Below are positions 21,794-32,432 of a stretch of 64,000 nucleotides of DNA, in pieces. Both the position numbers and the translations under genes were made by a program. The stretch is from Neoarius graeffei (taxonomy: Eukaryota > Chordata > Actinopteri > Siluriformes > Ariidae). Every line of letters starts with the position of its first letter. Positions within the stretch are counted from its first letter, which is position 1. The stretch is taken from positions 33,152,760 to 33,216,759 of the forward strand of contig NC_083576.1 in NCBI RefSeq assembly GCF_027579695.1, written 5' to 3'. The notes below the pieces were generated by a model that did not search any database, was not told where the DNA came from, and was given only the letters and a program-made list of their open reading frames with translations.

Positions 21794-21950
21794 GATGTTA
21801 CCAAGAAGATGCAGGGAAAAAAAATCCTGTATGAACAGCTGTACTTTATTTGGGTTTAATCAGCCACTTTGACTGATGGCAGGTGTATGCTAATTAACAT
21901 TTAAGTAATTTAAATACTTTAAATAAGTTTGAATGTAATTGGCTGATTCT

Positions 21951-22584
21951 TAAAGTGCATATCACAGGTAAATTTAGGAGCAAGATCAATGTAATTCTCC
22001 TATTTTATATTAAACTTTGGTCAAATATCTGTCACATTTTGCGCATTTTTTTTTTTACCTTGTACAATACCAGAAAAATTCAGTTGAAATCAAGCCATTT
22101 GAGGCGAATTGGTCCGCCTCTGAAAAAACTTGGCATTTGGATTTCCCGGCAAACATTGATTTTCATGATGTCGCGTGCGGGACGCCTCCTTCTGAATCCT
22201 ATGTCAGCGCTGGTTTGTTTATGAGAAAATGACCTGGTGGTTTTCTGCAAAGTTATCATGTAATTATTAATATGGTTAACAGATGTATCGTAGGAGGGTG
22301 TAGCAACACCAATCTTGATGGGATTAGTACTCATCGTTTCCCAAAAGACCAGACAGTGAAAGAGAAATGGGAGCGCTTAGTCTACATAGGCTGTGCACTG
22401 AAACTGTGCAAGCTCTCGCAGCCTGCTGGCGCTTCCACAGGTAACATCACGAATCTGGCTCCAGACTCCCTTGGGATTTTTCCAGACACGTTTTGTTATT
22501 TTATTTTTTTCTGCTGTAGACAGATTGCCTTGTGCAAAATTACCCTCCTGGATGAGTGTGTAAAGGGACATACTTTCATATTAA
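21951..22584 (+). mobile_element. TTAA-flanked THAP element, copy 1
   Basis: A 626-bp unit (21955-22580) lies between TTAA at 21951-21954 and TTAA at 22581-22584. A second copy of the same length is at 47579-48209, where the empty site is known. It starts AGTGCATATCAC and ends ACATACTTTCATA. It carries one THAP-domain start. TTAA target plus THAP suggests a Kolobok-type transposon, but the ends are only weakly inverted, so piggyBac-type movement by another enzyme is not excluded. Confidence 0.75.
22272..22379 (+). pseudogene. THAP-domain N-terminal fragment (copy 1)
   Basis: The frame opens MVNRCIVGGCSNTNLDG, with the first two zinc cysteines of a THAP finger (C-x4-C), then HRFPKDQTVKEKWERLV, matching the THAP helix region. 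The remaining C-x2-H pair and the AVPTIF box are absent, so this is only a first exon or a truncated remnant. THAP fingers recognise DNA in P-type and Kolobok-type transposases and in host regulators. The frame after about 22380 no longer looks like THAP. Confidence 0.7.
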
Positions 22585-22724
22585 AAAAAATGAAATTGGT
22601 CCAGAATATGCACTTTAACACTGCTGCATTCCCAAGTATAAAAGGCTGTGCACACTTATGCAAGCTGGGTATTGGATTTTTTTTTTTTAGTTTTTTTACC
22701 CAAAAAACATTTCTGTTTGTGTTT

Positions 22725-23108
22725 CATCCATCTATCTTCTATACCACTTATCAGTCAAGGTCACAGGTGGAAGCTAATCCCAGCTGTCTTTGTCTTCGGG
22801 TGGGAGGCACAGTCTTTGTGTTTATTTCACAATGAAAGTGAAAAAGATTCTGACATGCTTTAACACTCATTTTTTTTACATCACAAAAACCTTTTAACAG
22901 GCATTTTAACATTTTATACACACACACACACACAAAAAAAAAAATCACCTCCAGCCATGTTTTGCAGGTTGTAAGAAAACCTTGAGGAATCCCACACAGA
23001 TTTGAGGAGAACATTCCAAACTTCACACAGACAGTAACCCAAACTTGAACTAAGGACCCTGGAGCGATGATGTGGCAGTGCTACCTACTGCACTACCTGT
23101 GCCAACCA
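22725..23108 (-). repeat. decayed tRNA-derived SINE
   Basis: The minus-strand body resembles the window's SINEs (CCATCTATCTTCTATACC, GGAATCCCACACAGATTTGAGG, GACCCTGGAGCGATGA) with heavy divergence. A CA microsatellite (about 22919-22935) with an A-run interrupts it. Confidence 0.5.
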
Positions 23109-23380
23109 TGAACTAATATAATTAAACACTACGTACACTTGCTAGTCACTTTATTAGGCACACCTACCTTGTTAATCATCTAACACAGAGGTTGGCAACC
23201 CTAGGCACGCGTGCCACAACTGGCACGCCAAGGAATTTCCAGTGGCACACTGACGATGATGCACAAACCTAATTATTCAACACATTAAAAATGTTTAAAC
23301 GTCATCCTGAACTGTCACCAGCTATTGCATGGCGAGCCTGCTCTTTAAGCATGACTACACAACAATATTGTGCCCCCTCC

Positions 23381-23471
23381 CAGTGTTGCCAGATACTGCT
23401 GACGTTTTCCAGCCCAAAATATGGTCAAAACCCACCAAAATGCACTTAAAACCGCCCAATCTGGCAACAAT
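23381..23471 (-). mobile_element. 91-bp hAT-type miniature element, copy B
   Basis: Starts cagtgttgccagat and ends atctggcaacaat (last bases decayed). Flanked by ccccctcc (23373-23380) and tcccctcc (23472-23479), 7 of 8 identical. Confidence 0.82.
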
Positions 23472-23998
23472 TCCCCTCCCCATATTTCTCACGAGATGGG
23501 CCCACTTGATGCAGCATTGTGCTAAGATGGCAAAGAAGCCAACAGTTCGGCTTTCCTCTCCTCGTGGACCAAAGAATATGGGTTCGTTTCTCAGAGGGAC
23601 CGTGCTGTGTGCACGTTGTGTTTTGAAAGTGTTGTGTGTCGAACATCCAGTGTTAAACGTCATTTCGAGGCAAAGCACGAAAAGACTCAAAGATCAGGCA
23701 GATAGGGATGAATCAATCTCACACGCAGTGTGCAGATATGGGAAGCAAGCCCACACTTAAAGTCTTTGCCTCAGCTAAAAACAATGCCACTGAAGCTAGC
23801 TATATAATTTCTCACTGCATAGCTAAACATGGAAAGCCATTCATAGACGGTGAATACATTAAAGGTGCCCTTCCACCAAAAACGTTTAATACTGGCTCTT
23901 TTTGAAATACCATAGTTCACTCAGAGTTGCATATGCATGCTGCATGTGAAAATGTAATTCTACCCCCATTCCCTGTATTAGCTTATGAAAGAAAATAG

Positions 23999-24254
23999 TC
24001 GGAAAAACGAACGGATCAGAAAAAGCCATACTAAGTGACGTCACTTCGAAAATTAGTATTCATGGCCTCGCCCACCTTGGCTTGCGACCGCCCACGGGAA
24101 GAAAGTTCAGATTTAAGCCTGAGGCTTTCCTCAGGCTTAAATCTGAACTTTCTTCCCGTGGGCGGTCGCAAGCCAAGGTGGGCGAGGCCATGAATACTAA
24201 TTTTCGAAGTGACGTCACTTAGTATGGCTTTTTCTGATCCGCTCGTTTTTCCGA
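23999..24254. repeat. 256-bp near-perfect palindrome
   Basis: Arms 23999-24124 and 24129-24254 with a four-base centre CTTT; one mismatch seen (near 24014/24240). Each arm holds GTGACGTCAC, a self-complementary CRE-type site. It lies 50 bp upstream of the THAP-like frame. Confidence 0.95.
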
Positions 24255-24304
24255 GCCCATCTCGTCAGTAGCTAACGAAGAGGACCTAACAGCAAGCTGA
24301 AAAC

Positions 24305-24865
24305 ATGGCTGAACAAGTTCCTGCCTGTGTTATTTGTGGCAGTAACACATCAACATTGCATGTTTGGGGAGGCTGGGACCTCCCCTGCGCGAGTTACGAG
24401 CATTCAAAGTCGGGCTGGAGTCGCCGACAGAAACGAAAACTAAGCGGAGCACCGTGGCTTGCCTCGGGGCGGCATGCCTCGGGGCGAATTACGTCCCGGG
24501 GCTAGCCCGCCCTGGCAACACTGGTTCGTTGGGGTAGAGGGCAGAGGTCACTAGCTGGCAAGTTTGGGGAGGCTGGGACCTCCCCTGCCCGAGTTACGAG
24601 CGTCCAAAGTCGGGCTGGAGCCGCCGACAGAAACGAAACCTAAGCAGAGCAATGTTGCAAGATAGAAGAGGTGAAGAAGAAATGGTTGGAATTTATCTTT
24701 GGAACACCACCAGTGAAGTATAATGCAGCGTTAGTACTGTGTTCTGATCATTTCAACCACAGTGACTTTTCAAACTTCGGTGTCTTCAGTAGTGGTTTTG
24801 CTTCGAGGTTGTTTTTAATACCTGGATCTGTAGTCAAGACGATCGACCACCAGCTCACAAGCTGT
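24305..24865 (+). pseudogene. THAP-domain coding remnant inside the TTAA element
   Basis: The frame opens MAEQVPACVICGSNTSTLH, giving a C-x2-C ligand pair. Sequence at 24362-24655 then interrupts it with a G/C-rich segment containing 85-bp direct repeats. The THAP fold resumes with KKKWLEFIF, LVLCSDHFNHSDF (C-x2-H pair near 24750) and FASRLFLIPGSVVKTI, close to an AVPTIF-type box. It ends near 24865 at a possible splice donor (GCT|GTAAGT). The interruption makes this exon non-functional as it stands. Confidence 0.65.
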
Positions 24866-25802
24866 AAGTAAAACATGAACTTTTTGTTCAAAGGTTTTTG
24901 TTACAAAATAGCATGTTCATATTCTCCATGTTAGCATGCATGACATGGTCACAAGCTAGGCAGGGATGAGAGTTTTCCACTTTTCGGCGGATTTCCGCTT
25001 TTTCTGAGTAAAAAAAAAACAACCTTTTTATATTATGCCAAATCCGTTGATTTTTAAAAAAAAAATTAATTTCAGGGGGTTGGGGTATGTTCCTTCATGC
25101 TGTTCAAACTTTATTAACTCCAACAATGTTTACACATTATTTGCAAGTCGCCATCTTTAGTCTCGTTTAAATCTCATTAAATGTGATGTAAAATTAGCAT
25201 TATCTACATTGTTATTGGTCAAAACATCGATGTCGAGACCATAATAGCCAATCAAAACAGTTTTTACAAAGACACCCACATCCGTTTGTTCTGACCCACT
25301 GGAGGTAGTGTCACAGTGCTGTTAGCCAATCAGAGGTAACACGTTTACTGATTGCTGTTAGCCAATCAGAGGTAACATGTTTACATGTCATGAATATTAA
25401 TGAGTAAGAGCTGACATCCTGTCGTTCTCCCACCACCCACTCCTCCACCAAACTAGAACAGCCTGAAACAGGAGAATCACAGCATTTTTTTCACCAAAAC
25501 CGGCTCACAGGACATTCATTCATACTAGAGACCACCGCACAATTAATGAAAAAATGATGCAATGACACCTTTAAGGAGTCCTTTCTCACCAGCTCGGATA
25601 GTCTTTTTGAGGGCCTGCCAAATAAAGAGACAATAAAATCAAGAATAAAAAGACATGCCCGTATCAGCTGGAACTGTTGAGCGACGAATTGGTGAAATGG
25701 CAGAAAACGTAAGGGTGCAGCAAACAACTGGCATAAAGTGGGTTAAAGTGTGTGAGGTTAATGGCATAAAACAAGTGCAATGGTGTTTTACATTTGCTCA
25801 AT

Positions 25803-26262
25803 GCATTAAATATCCTCATCTCGTCTCGTCTTCTTCCGCTTATCCGGGGCCGGGTTGCGGAGGCAGCAGTCTGAGCATGGAAGCCCAAACTTCCCTTTCC
25901 CCAGACACCTCGGCCAGCTCCCCGGGAAGAACACCGAGGCGTTCCCAGGCCAGCCGAGAGACATAGTCCCTCCAGCGTGTCCTGGGTCTTCCCCGGGGCC
26001 TCCTCCCGGGGGGACATGCCTGGAACACCTCCCCAGGGAGGCGTCCAGGAGGCATCCGAAAGATAGCCACCTCAGCTGATTCCTCTCGATGTGGAGAAGC
26101 AGCGGCTCTACTCCAAGCTCCTCTCGGGTGACTGTGCTTCTCACCCTATCTCTAAGGGAGTGCCCAGCCACCCTGCGAAGGAAACTCATTTCGGCCGCTT
26201 GTATCCGCGATCTTGTTCTTGTCCTCCTGGATCCGAGGTTCGACTATTGGCATTAAATATCC
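25803..26262 (-). mobile_element. 5'-truncated LINE 3' end with 13-bp target duplication
   Basis: The target duplication gcattaaatatcc (25803-25815 and 26250-26262) brackets 25816-26249. On the minus strand it encodes the C-terminus of a non-LTR RT protein (ECRRVAG-like start, then [19 protein letters not shown] and GEREVWASMLRLLPP). The 3' end is CTTATCCGG/CCGGATAAGCGGAAGAAG. A plus-strand relative is at 36893-37450. Confidence 0.88.
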
Positions 26263-26290
26263 ATATCCGTCTAAAATGTGTGGTGTCTAA

Positions 26291-26634
26291 TTACACATAG
26301 AGCTCATCTCATTATCTCTAGCCGCTTTATCCTGTTCTACAGGGTTGCAGGCAAGCTGGAGCCTATCCCAGCTGACTATGGGCGAAAGGCGGGGTACACC
26401 CTGGACAAGTCGCCAGGTCATCACAGGTACACATAGTCAACAACACCTATTTGAATGGCACACTAATCTCATCTCATTATCTCTAGCCGCTTTATCCTGT
26501 TCTACAGGGTCGCAGGCAAGCTGGAGCCTATCCCAGCTGACTACGGGCGAAAGGCGGAGTACACCCTGGACAAGTCGCCAGGTCATCACAGGTACACATA
26601 GTCAACAACACCTATTTGAATGGCACACTAATTA
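26291..26634 (-). repeat. tandemly duplicated SINE tail with its flank
   Basis: A SINE tail (CTCATCTCATTATCTCTAGC to GGTCATCACAGG) inserted beside tacacatag, and then the tail plus about 40 bp of downstream flank (GTCAACAACACC to GGCACACTAAT) was duplicated head-to-tail. The second unit starts near 26466. The duplicated flank shows that the duplication followed the insertion. Confidence 0.85.
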
Positions 26635-27130
26635 ACAAGAAAATTTCTAATTGGCACTACATGGCAAAAAGGTTGCCGACCCCTGATCTAACATGTATTC
26701 AGTTATAGATAAAAGATCACATTTTCCGTGCACAGTGTTGTCAATCATTCTCTAACCTTCAGAAGTGTCAGTTCTGACCATGGCACTGCTGCTTCTTGAA
26801 TATTTTGGATGACAACCGTTCTTAACCTAGTAATAACACTGAGGCGTTTTAAAAAACTGAGCATTGCTGCTGTCTCTCATACACTCGTACTGGCACCACA
26901 CACAGTACAGTGTTAGTGTCACTGCTGTACAGAGAATTTGTGATCATTGGTGGTCCCTTTCCATTGACCGATGAGGTAGAGAGAGGTTGACAAATAACAC
27001 AAGATGGACTACAGTCAGTAACTAAATTCTTAAAACGTGTTATATATGGGTTCCATGAGTTCTTAAAAAAATCATGGAACCCACATATAAAGGTAAGTAT
27101 CCCATAAATGCAGTGTATAAGAAATAATAC

Positions 27131-27535
27131 ACAATAGGCCATGCTCATCTCATCTCATTATCTCTAGCCGCTTTATCCTTCTACAGGGTCGCAGGCAAGC
27201 TGGAGCCTATCCCAGCTGACTACGGGCGAAAGGCGGGGTACACCCTGGACAAGTCGCCAGGTCATCACAGGGCTGACACATAGACACAGACAACCATTCA
27301 CACTCACATTCACACCTACGGTCAATTTAGAGTCACCAGTTAACCTAACCTGCATGTCTTTGGACTGTGGGGGAAACCGGAGCACCCGGAGGAAACCCAT
27401 GCGGACACGGGGAGAACATGCAAACTCCACACAGAAAGGCCCTCGCCGGCCCCGGGGCTCGAACCCAGGACCTTCTTGCTGTGAGGCGACAGCGCTAACC
27501 ACTACACCACCGTGCCGCCCACAATAGGCCATGCT
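27131..27535 (-). mobile_element. full-length Mermaid-like SINE
   Basis: SINE 27146-27520 in reverse orientation, with the tRNA-like head GGGCGGCACGGTGGTGTAGT at the right end. Perfect 15-bp target duplication acaataggccatgct (27131-27145, 27521-27535). Confidence 0.93.
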
Positions 27536-28174
27536 GTTATCAGAAAATAATCTGACAGGGTAGTGTGATGCAATACCACCCTTGAGATGGTTTACTTTCC
27601 AATAACAGCACATTCTGAAGTGTTTTATTCATCTTATACCACAGTGATTTGCATATGATTAATTTTTTTTATTAATGAGTGACGCTTCATGCTTTTTAAC
27701 CTTTTGTTGTGCAACATCCACAAAACAAACTGGTTCCTGTTATCATTTACATTACAGACACTACAAACTGTTCCCTCATCAGCCCTGAAGCTAGAGAACC
27801 CTGCCCTAAATGTTAAATAAATGTTTCCTTACAGAACACTTCACCAGGTCAAAGATTACACATTAAGTCCCGATGAATGATTTATTAAAACAGTGTATTA
27901 ATATAAGCCTGTGATTTGTCTTGTTAGTCGAACTTCAACACCTTCTTCCATCAGACTTGAGAATTACAGAAACAGGGCCGTGTGGGCGGGTCATATAACA
28001 AAGGCGGAGTTATCTGTTGATAGAGGCCATGATTCGTAACCAATCACATGATGTTCCGACTATCAGATGTCCTGGAGCATTTGATAAAACAAATAGAGTC
28101 AGTAACTTCGCTGTTTGCTGCAGATATGTTCCTCTGTTATCGCGAGGGATTTAGAGACACTGAGCTCTATATAA
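27536..28174. other. stretch without a recognised gene
   Basis: A/T-rich sequence upstream of the inverted-repeat element. No exon, RNA gene or known repeat recognised. Confidence 0.4.
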
Positions 28175-29336
28175 ATCTGAAGAGCTCATAGCCTATTCCT
28201 TGCGGTAGAGATGAGTGAAGCCATCTGGCCGCCATATTGCCAGTCCCATCGCGTGTATTTGGCTTGTATGTTAAACCATGGTATCCGATCAAATTTGCCG
28301 CAAGAAAAGTATCTCCTGACTTTTTCTCCCCTTCATTACCTCCTCTTATTTTCTCCACTTTGCCCCTTTTGCTATCTTTATAGCGCTCCCCTTCACTGTT
28401 AGTTTTTTTCCCTTTTCCAGTTCAGTCTCTGGTCATTTTTTAATGGTTCTTTTTTACGACTATAATTATTTTTATGGAGATTAATTTCAGTTTTTCCTCT
28501 GATACAGTGTACCTTCTTTATATAAAGATTTACCAGCTGGGAGGTCCGTATCATGAAATACCATGACCGAGGTCTTGAAAGTACTGAGCGAGGCCCTCTG
28601 GGCCGAGGTCAGTATTCAAGGTCGAGGTCACGGTATTTCACCATACGGACCGACCTGAAGCTGGTAAATAATATATTTATTTTTTCTTTACCAAATTCAA
28701 ACAGAAAACGAGAGCGTCCAAAAGGGAAAACCAAGCCGAGGCGAGCCACCATTTTGAATCCTCATTCACAGCTGTAATGCAAATTGCTTCCTCCTGTGCA
28801 CAAGTGCACAGTGCACTTCCATGGCAGGAAAAAAAAAAAAACTTCATTTTGCCACCTATGTAGTCCCCTATTTATACAAAATTGAGTCATTCAGGATTCA
28901 GCCATGTTTTTGCTGGGAGTTAGCAACAGTTACAGGTTTTTAGCTTTCTTCTGAAATGTTTTATTTTATTTCTTCTTCCTCAGAGTAGTAAAACTTGCTT
29001 TCGCTGTTTAGACTGTCGTTATCGTTATCCATGATGTAAAATTAATGATATGCTGAGAAATGCTGGCAAAAATTAAGATTTTTGATAAAAATCTTATACA
29101 TAAATCTTATAAAAAAGTTAAATGTTGACAAAAACTGCTACTATGTTTGTTGTTGTGAACGGGCGAGTCGCTAGAGGTCCGTAACTGAGGTCCGTACCGT
29201 AGGATACGGACCCGGTCGCCAGCCAATCAGAGCGCAGGATTTGATGGAAACCGGACAGCGAAAAAAAAAAACCTTCCTCTGTCATATTTCTTTTTCCTTA
29301 AGGAAGAAGAAATATATGAAAGAGGGTTATAATATA

Positions 29337-29368
<32 letters not shown>

Positions 29369-29642
29369 ATATTTTTTATTATATATTTATTTTATTTAAT
29401 TATATATAATCAATACTCACAGGTGAAATGTCCGTCCACAACCTTTGACCTGACGATTTGTACAATTCACTGCTGCACATGTAGGCATTTTTCTTCTAAT
29501 TTTTCTCACCAACGACATCAATAACTTGTACAATTTTGTGAGCTTTCAGTAGTCTCAATGACAGTTCCGCTTCGCGATAGGAGAGGTAAGATGGCGGCCA
29601 GATGGCTTCACTCTGACGAGCCTATGCGCTCTCCAGATTTTA
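28175..29642. mobile_element. inverted-repeat element next to the prps1 promoter
   Basis: The left arm (about 28179-28253: AGTGAAGCCATCTGGCCGCC and CCCATCGCG) and right arm (about 29567-29640: CGCGATAGG, GGCGGCCAGATGGCTTCACT) are inverted copies. Inside lie a foldback (28531-28668), a second set of GGTCCGTA repeats near 29177-29222 and a (TA)n/(ATA)n run (29330-29372). No coding sequence seen. Confidence 0.55.
28531..28668. repeat. foldback with GGTCCGTAT/ATACGGACC arms
   Basis: TACCAGCTGGGAGGTCCGTA on the left is inverted as TACGGACCGACCTGAAGCTGGTA on the right, with GAGGTC motifs repeated between. Confidence 0.75.
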
Positions 29643-30068
<426 letters not shown>

Positions 30069-30492
30069 TAGGTAAAGCCCACGGTTTTCTAGAATTGTCG
30101 CATGTTGCTTTTACGTGCACTGGCTACGAGCATCATGTTAGACTGCCGTTAACCGAGTGTTCTTGGTGGCTGTAGTTCCGATCATGAAGTCGGTTCTTCC
30201 ACGTGGGGTTACGGACACTACAATTCCCAGAATGCTCAGCACAACAGCACGATGCGTTCACTTAGTATGGAAAAATAACACATCGTTTAGTTAACGCGTG
30301 CTTTAGGTTTACTCAGCATTCTTGCCTACCTTTAGCGGTTTTGTGGTGTATCAGTTATATTAACATGATTGGGAGTTATTCACCAAGTTCTGCGGCGTTA
30401 GTGGAAAACAATTCCGCTAACCTCGGACAAATTAGTAGGCTACATTAATTAGAGTAGCAGGACTTCATATTTGCATTTAATACTCTCTGGAA

Positions 30493-30800
30493 TAGAATGA
30501 GTGGTAGTATTTAATGAGTTTTATTAGCATTTAATGAAGTTCATTCATTCGGTTTTGGCGGCGGCGTGTTGCGTTCAACTCTCGCTGGCAGATGGCAAGC
30601 CAATGCTGCCACAATTCATCACTTTTTAACGCGTTTTCTTAAGAAAACGGCGGAAAATGCGGCGTTTGGAACGGTGGGGACGCCGTTTTTTTTATGCCGT
30701 GTAAAGGTAAACGGAGTAAAAAGCGTTGTGAAATTACAAGTTGCAGGGGAGAAAAGGCACTAAATATGTGCATGGGACGCCACTCTTAATGCCGCCCAGT
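30493..30800 (+). repeat. repeat family Z, copy 1 (inverted to 38870-39215)
   Basis: GAGTGGTAGTATTTAATGAG, GATGGCAAGCCAATGC, CCACAATTCATCACTTTT, GTAAAAAGCGTTGTGAAATT recur in inverted order at 38870-39215. Further matching pieces at 31536-31590 and 32372-32392 pair with 38700-38840, so the family extends beyond and was later interrupted. Class unknown. Confidence 0.65.
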
Positions 30801-30837
30801 ATCGCCAAGGGGGCTTTGTCTTAAATGATGTCCGCCG

Positions 30838-31527
30838 GGATCAGGACACTTCGTCCAATGACCATTTTGTCCAAAGCCTTTTTCATACACACCACCAATT
30901 ATTTTATATGTGGCGACAATATGTGCGACAAGATCAAGAAAAAAACAACTAAGGATAGGAAAAAGGATCGGAAATCCGGGGAATCTACACGGGAGAATGA
31001 GGCTCAGTAATGGGTGCTGATGTGGTGTAATATTTTGCACTGATTGTGCATTTTCTCAGTCTTTATATAGGCATGCTGATGCCTCTCGATCATGTGCAGG
31101 TGAGCCTCATTAACAGCGCGTGTGCGAGAGTCCGCGCGCACACCCGAGAGTTCTTCAGGTGCGCGCGCCAAAGTGTGCAGGGCTGACACCCACGTAATAG
31201 TTGGGGCACGTGCGAGGAAGGAGTTTTTGTCGAATATTTCTTGGATTTTACGTGAATACTGGGTAAGAACCCATCATTTTGACCGCACTCTCCGAGAAAG
31301 GCGAGTCTGGAGTGATCTTTATTTGCCGTTAGATTTCACAACTCTCATTTGGCAGGTGGTTAAACTACACGCTGCAAAAATGTGTTTTGCTTTGGTCAAA
31401 TGCCATTGAGAAGTCCTCCTTTTTCTGAACAAACAAATACCTGAAATATAAATAATTGATAGTGCGTATGAAAAAGGCTTTGGACGAAATGTCTTTTAAA
31501 ACTATTGGATGAAATGACCTGCATCCT
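30838..31527. mobile_element. non-autonomous element with ~70-bp inverted ends
   Basis: Left: TTCGTCCAATGACC, TTTGTCCAAAGCCTTTTTCA, CAATTATTTTATAT. Right, reversed: TTTCATCCAATAG, TTCGTCCAAAGCCTTTTTCA, CAATTATTTATAT. Inserted within repeat family Z. The interior (about 31080-31400) has no recognised gene. Confidence 0.7.
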
Positions 31528-31603
31528 GTTTGCCCTGTGACTTTCACAGCCACTAAATTTGAACTGTTTGGGTGAAAACAGTAAAGGACAGATCACACCA
31601 ACA

Positions 31604-32357
31604 CTTCGTTCAGACTGCAACCTGAAACGACCCATATCCGATTTGTTGTGAAATCCGATTTTTTTTGTTAGGCCGTTCACATTACCAATTATATGAGACT
31701 TGTATGCGATCTCCAACATGAACGGAAAACGACCCAAAAGTGTCCCGCATGCGCAAATTGACACGTAATAAGCACATCTACGTAATACGTAAACAAAAAA
31801 AAGCGCACTCTTCAAGTTTGCAAGTAAAGCATGGAGATGAGGCGAGACCTGGCGATGTGGTTTTTGTGGCGGCGGCGGAACTCACACAATAATCTGACTA
31901 ATATGGGCAGCAGACTAATGAGACCGAAGGTGTCAAATTACTGGAAATTTCCAGAACAATCTTATAATCTTGTAATACAGGATGATTTAACATCCAGGTC
32001 CCTACCAAATCCACCATTAGCTTGATCAATTCTATAAAAGTCTATTTAAATTCTGAAAACTGTACAAATGTTGTTGTTTTCCACCAAAGAGGCGGGATTA
32101 GCCAACACAGAATAGTGACGTTTGTCTCTTGTTGATGACGTGTAGGTCACATGAATGCGACCTGTCCGGTCAGACTGCAGTCGCATGTGAAAATAACGGA
32201 TATGCATTGGAATTAGGACCACGTATCCAAGCGGCCTGGGTTGCATGTGAAAAAAATCGAATCTGTGTTGTTCAGATTGTCAATAACAAATCGGATACAG
32301 GTCGCATATAGGCAAAAAAATCGGATTTGGGTCGTTTCAGGGTGCAGTCTGAACGTA
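31604..32357. mobile_element. TIR element with GTTCAGACTGCA ends
   Basis: Left end CGTTCAGACTGCAACCTGAA ACGACCC; the right end is its inverse (GGGTCGTTTCAGGGTGCAGT CTGAACG). A/T-rich interior with further CGGAT/ATCCG repeats. No clear target duplication. A short plus-strand frame at 31831-32025 is not recognised. Confidence 0.72.
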
Positions 32358-32432
32358 GTCTAATTCAGCACAGATCTCCTTTGCTGCCCAATGACTGTAT
32401 CCATTGCTGCCCAATGACTGTATCCATAAGAC

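Larger units (their letters stand above)
23859..25574 (+). mobile_element. TTAA-flanked element with THAP frame and a large palindrome
   Basis: TTAA at 23859-23862 and 25571-25574; the terminal bases AGGTGCC (left) and, in reverse from the right, AGGTGTC form short inverted ends. The hAT reading frame continues in register across a single TTAA, which confirms the boundaries. It contains the palindrome 23999-24254, a THAP-like frame at 24305-24865, two 85-bp direct repeats (24362-24446 and 24565-24650), and a 36-bp CCAAT-containing repeat (about 25318 and 25354). Confidence 0.85.
23527..25750 (+). pseudogene. hAT-Charlie transposase N-terminal region, interrupted and truncated
   Basis: A frame beginning ATGGCAAAGAAGCC at 23527 leads, after a frameshift, to a BED-like finger (CTLCFESVVCRTSSVKRHF, then EAKH) at about 23605-23680, and then KVFASAKNNATEASYIISH and GKPFIDGEYIK up to the TTAA at 23859. 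After the TTAA element (from 25571) the frame resumes in register with sequence such as SSDSLFEGLPNKETIKSRI, then a frameshift, then VERRIGEMAENV at about 25670-25705. It stops before the catalytic core, which is deleted. The family relates to host genes ZBED5/SCAND3. Non-functional. Confidence 0.8.
23178..26693 (+). mobile_element. hAT-Charlie-like element with perfect 8-bp target duplication
   Basis: Ends CAGAGGTTGGCAACC and GGTTGCCGACCCCTG; target duplication atctaaca at 23178-23185 and 26686-26693. Inside, in order: the 91-bp miniature hAT element (23381), the transposase N-terminus, a TTAA/THAP element (23863-25570), more transposase, a LINE tail (25816-26249) and duplicated SINE tails (26301-26626). 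Confidence 0.92.
23140..27060. repeat. old fish interspersed repeat, split by a hAT element
   Basis: The left part (CTAGTCACTTTATTAGGCAC at 23141-23160) and the right part (CTCATACACTCGTACTGG near 26876) belong to a repeat often seen in fish genomes; a related piece is at 39640-39990. Class not known to me. The unit is interrupted at 23186-26685. Confidence 0.3.

Noticed and set aside
25806..26189. Host zinc or collagen-like protein on either strand
   Set aside because: It is the C-terminal coding end of a LINE, flanked by a 13-bp target duplication.
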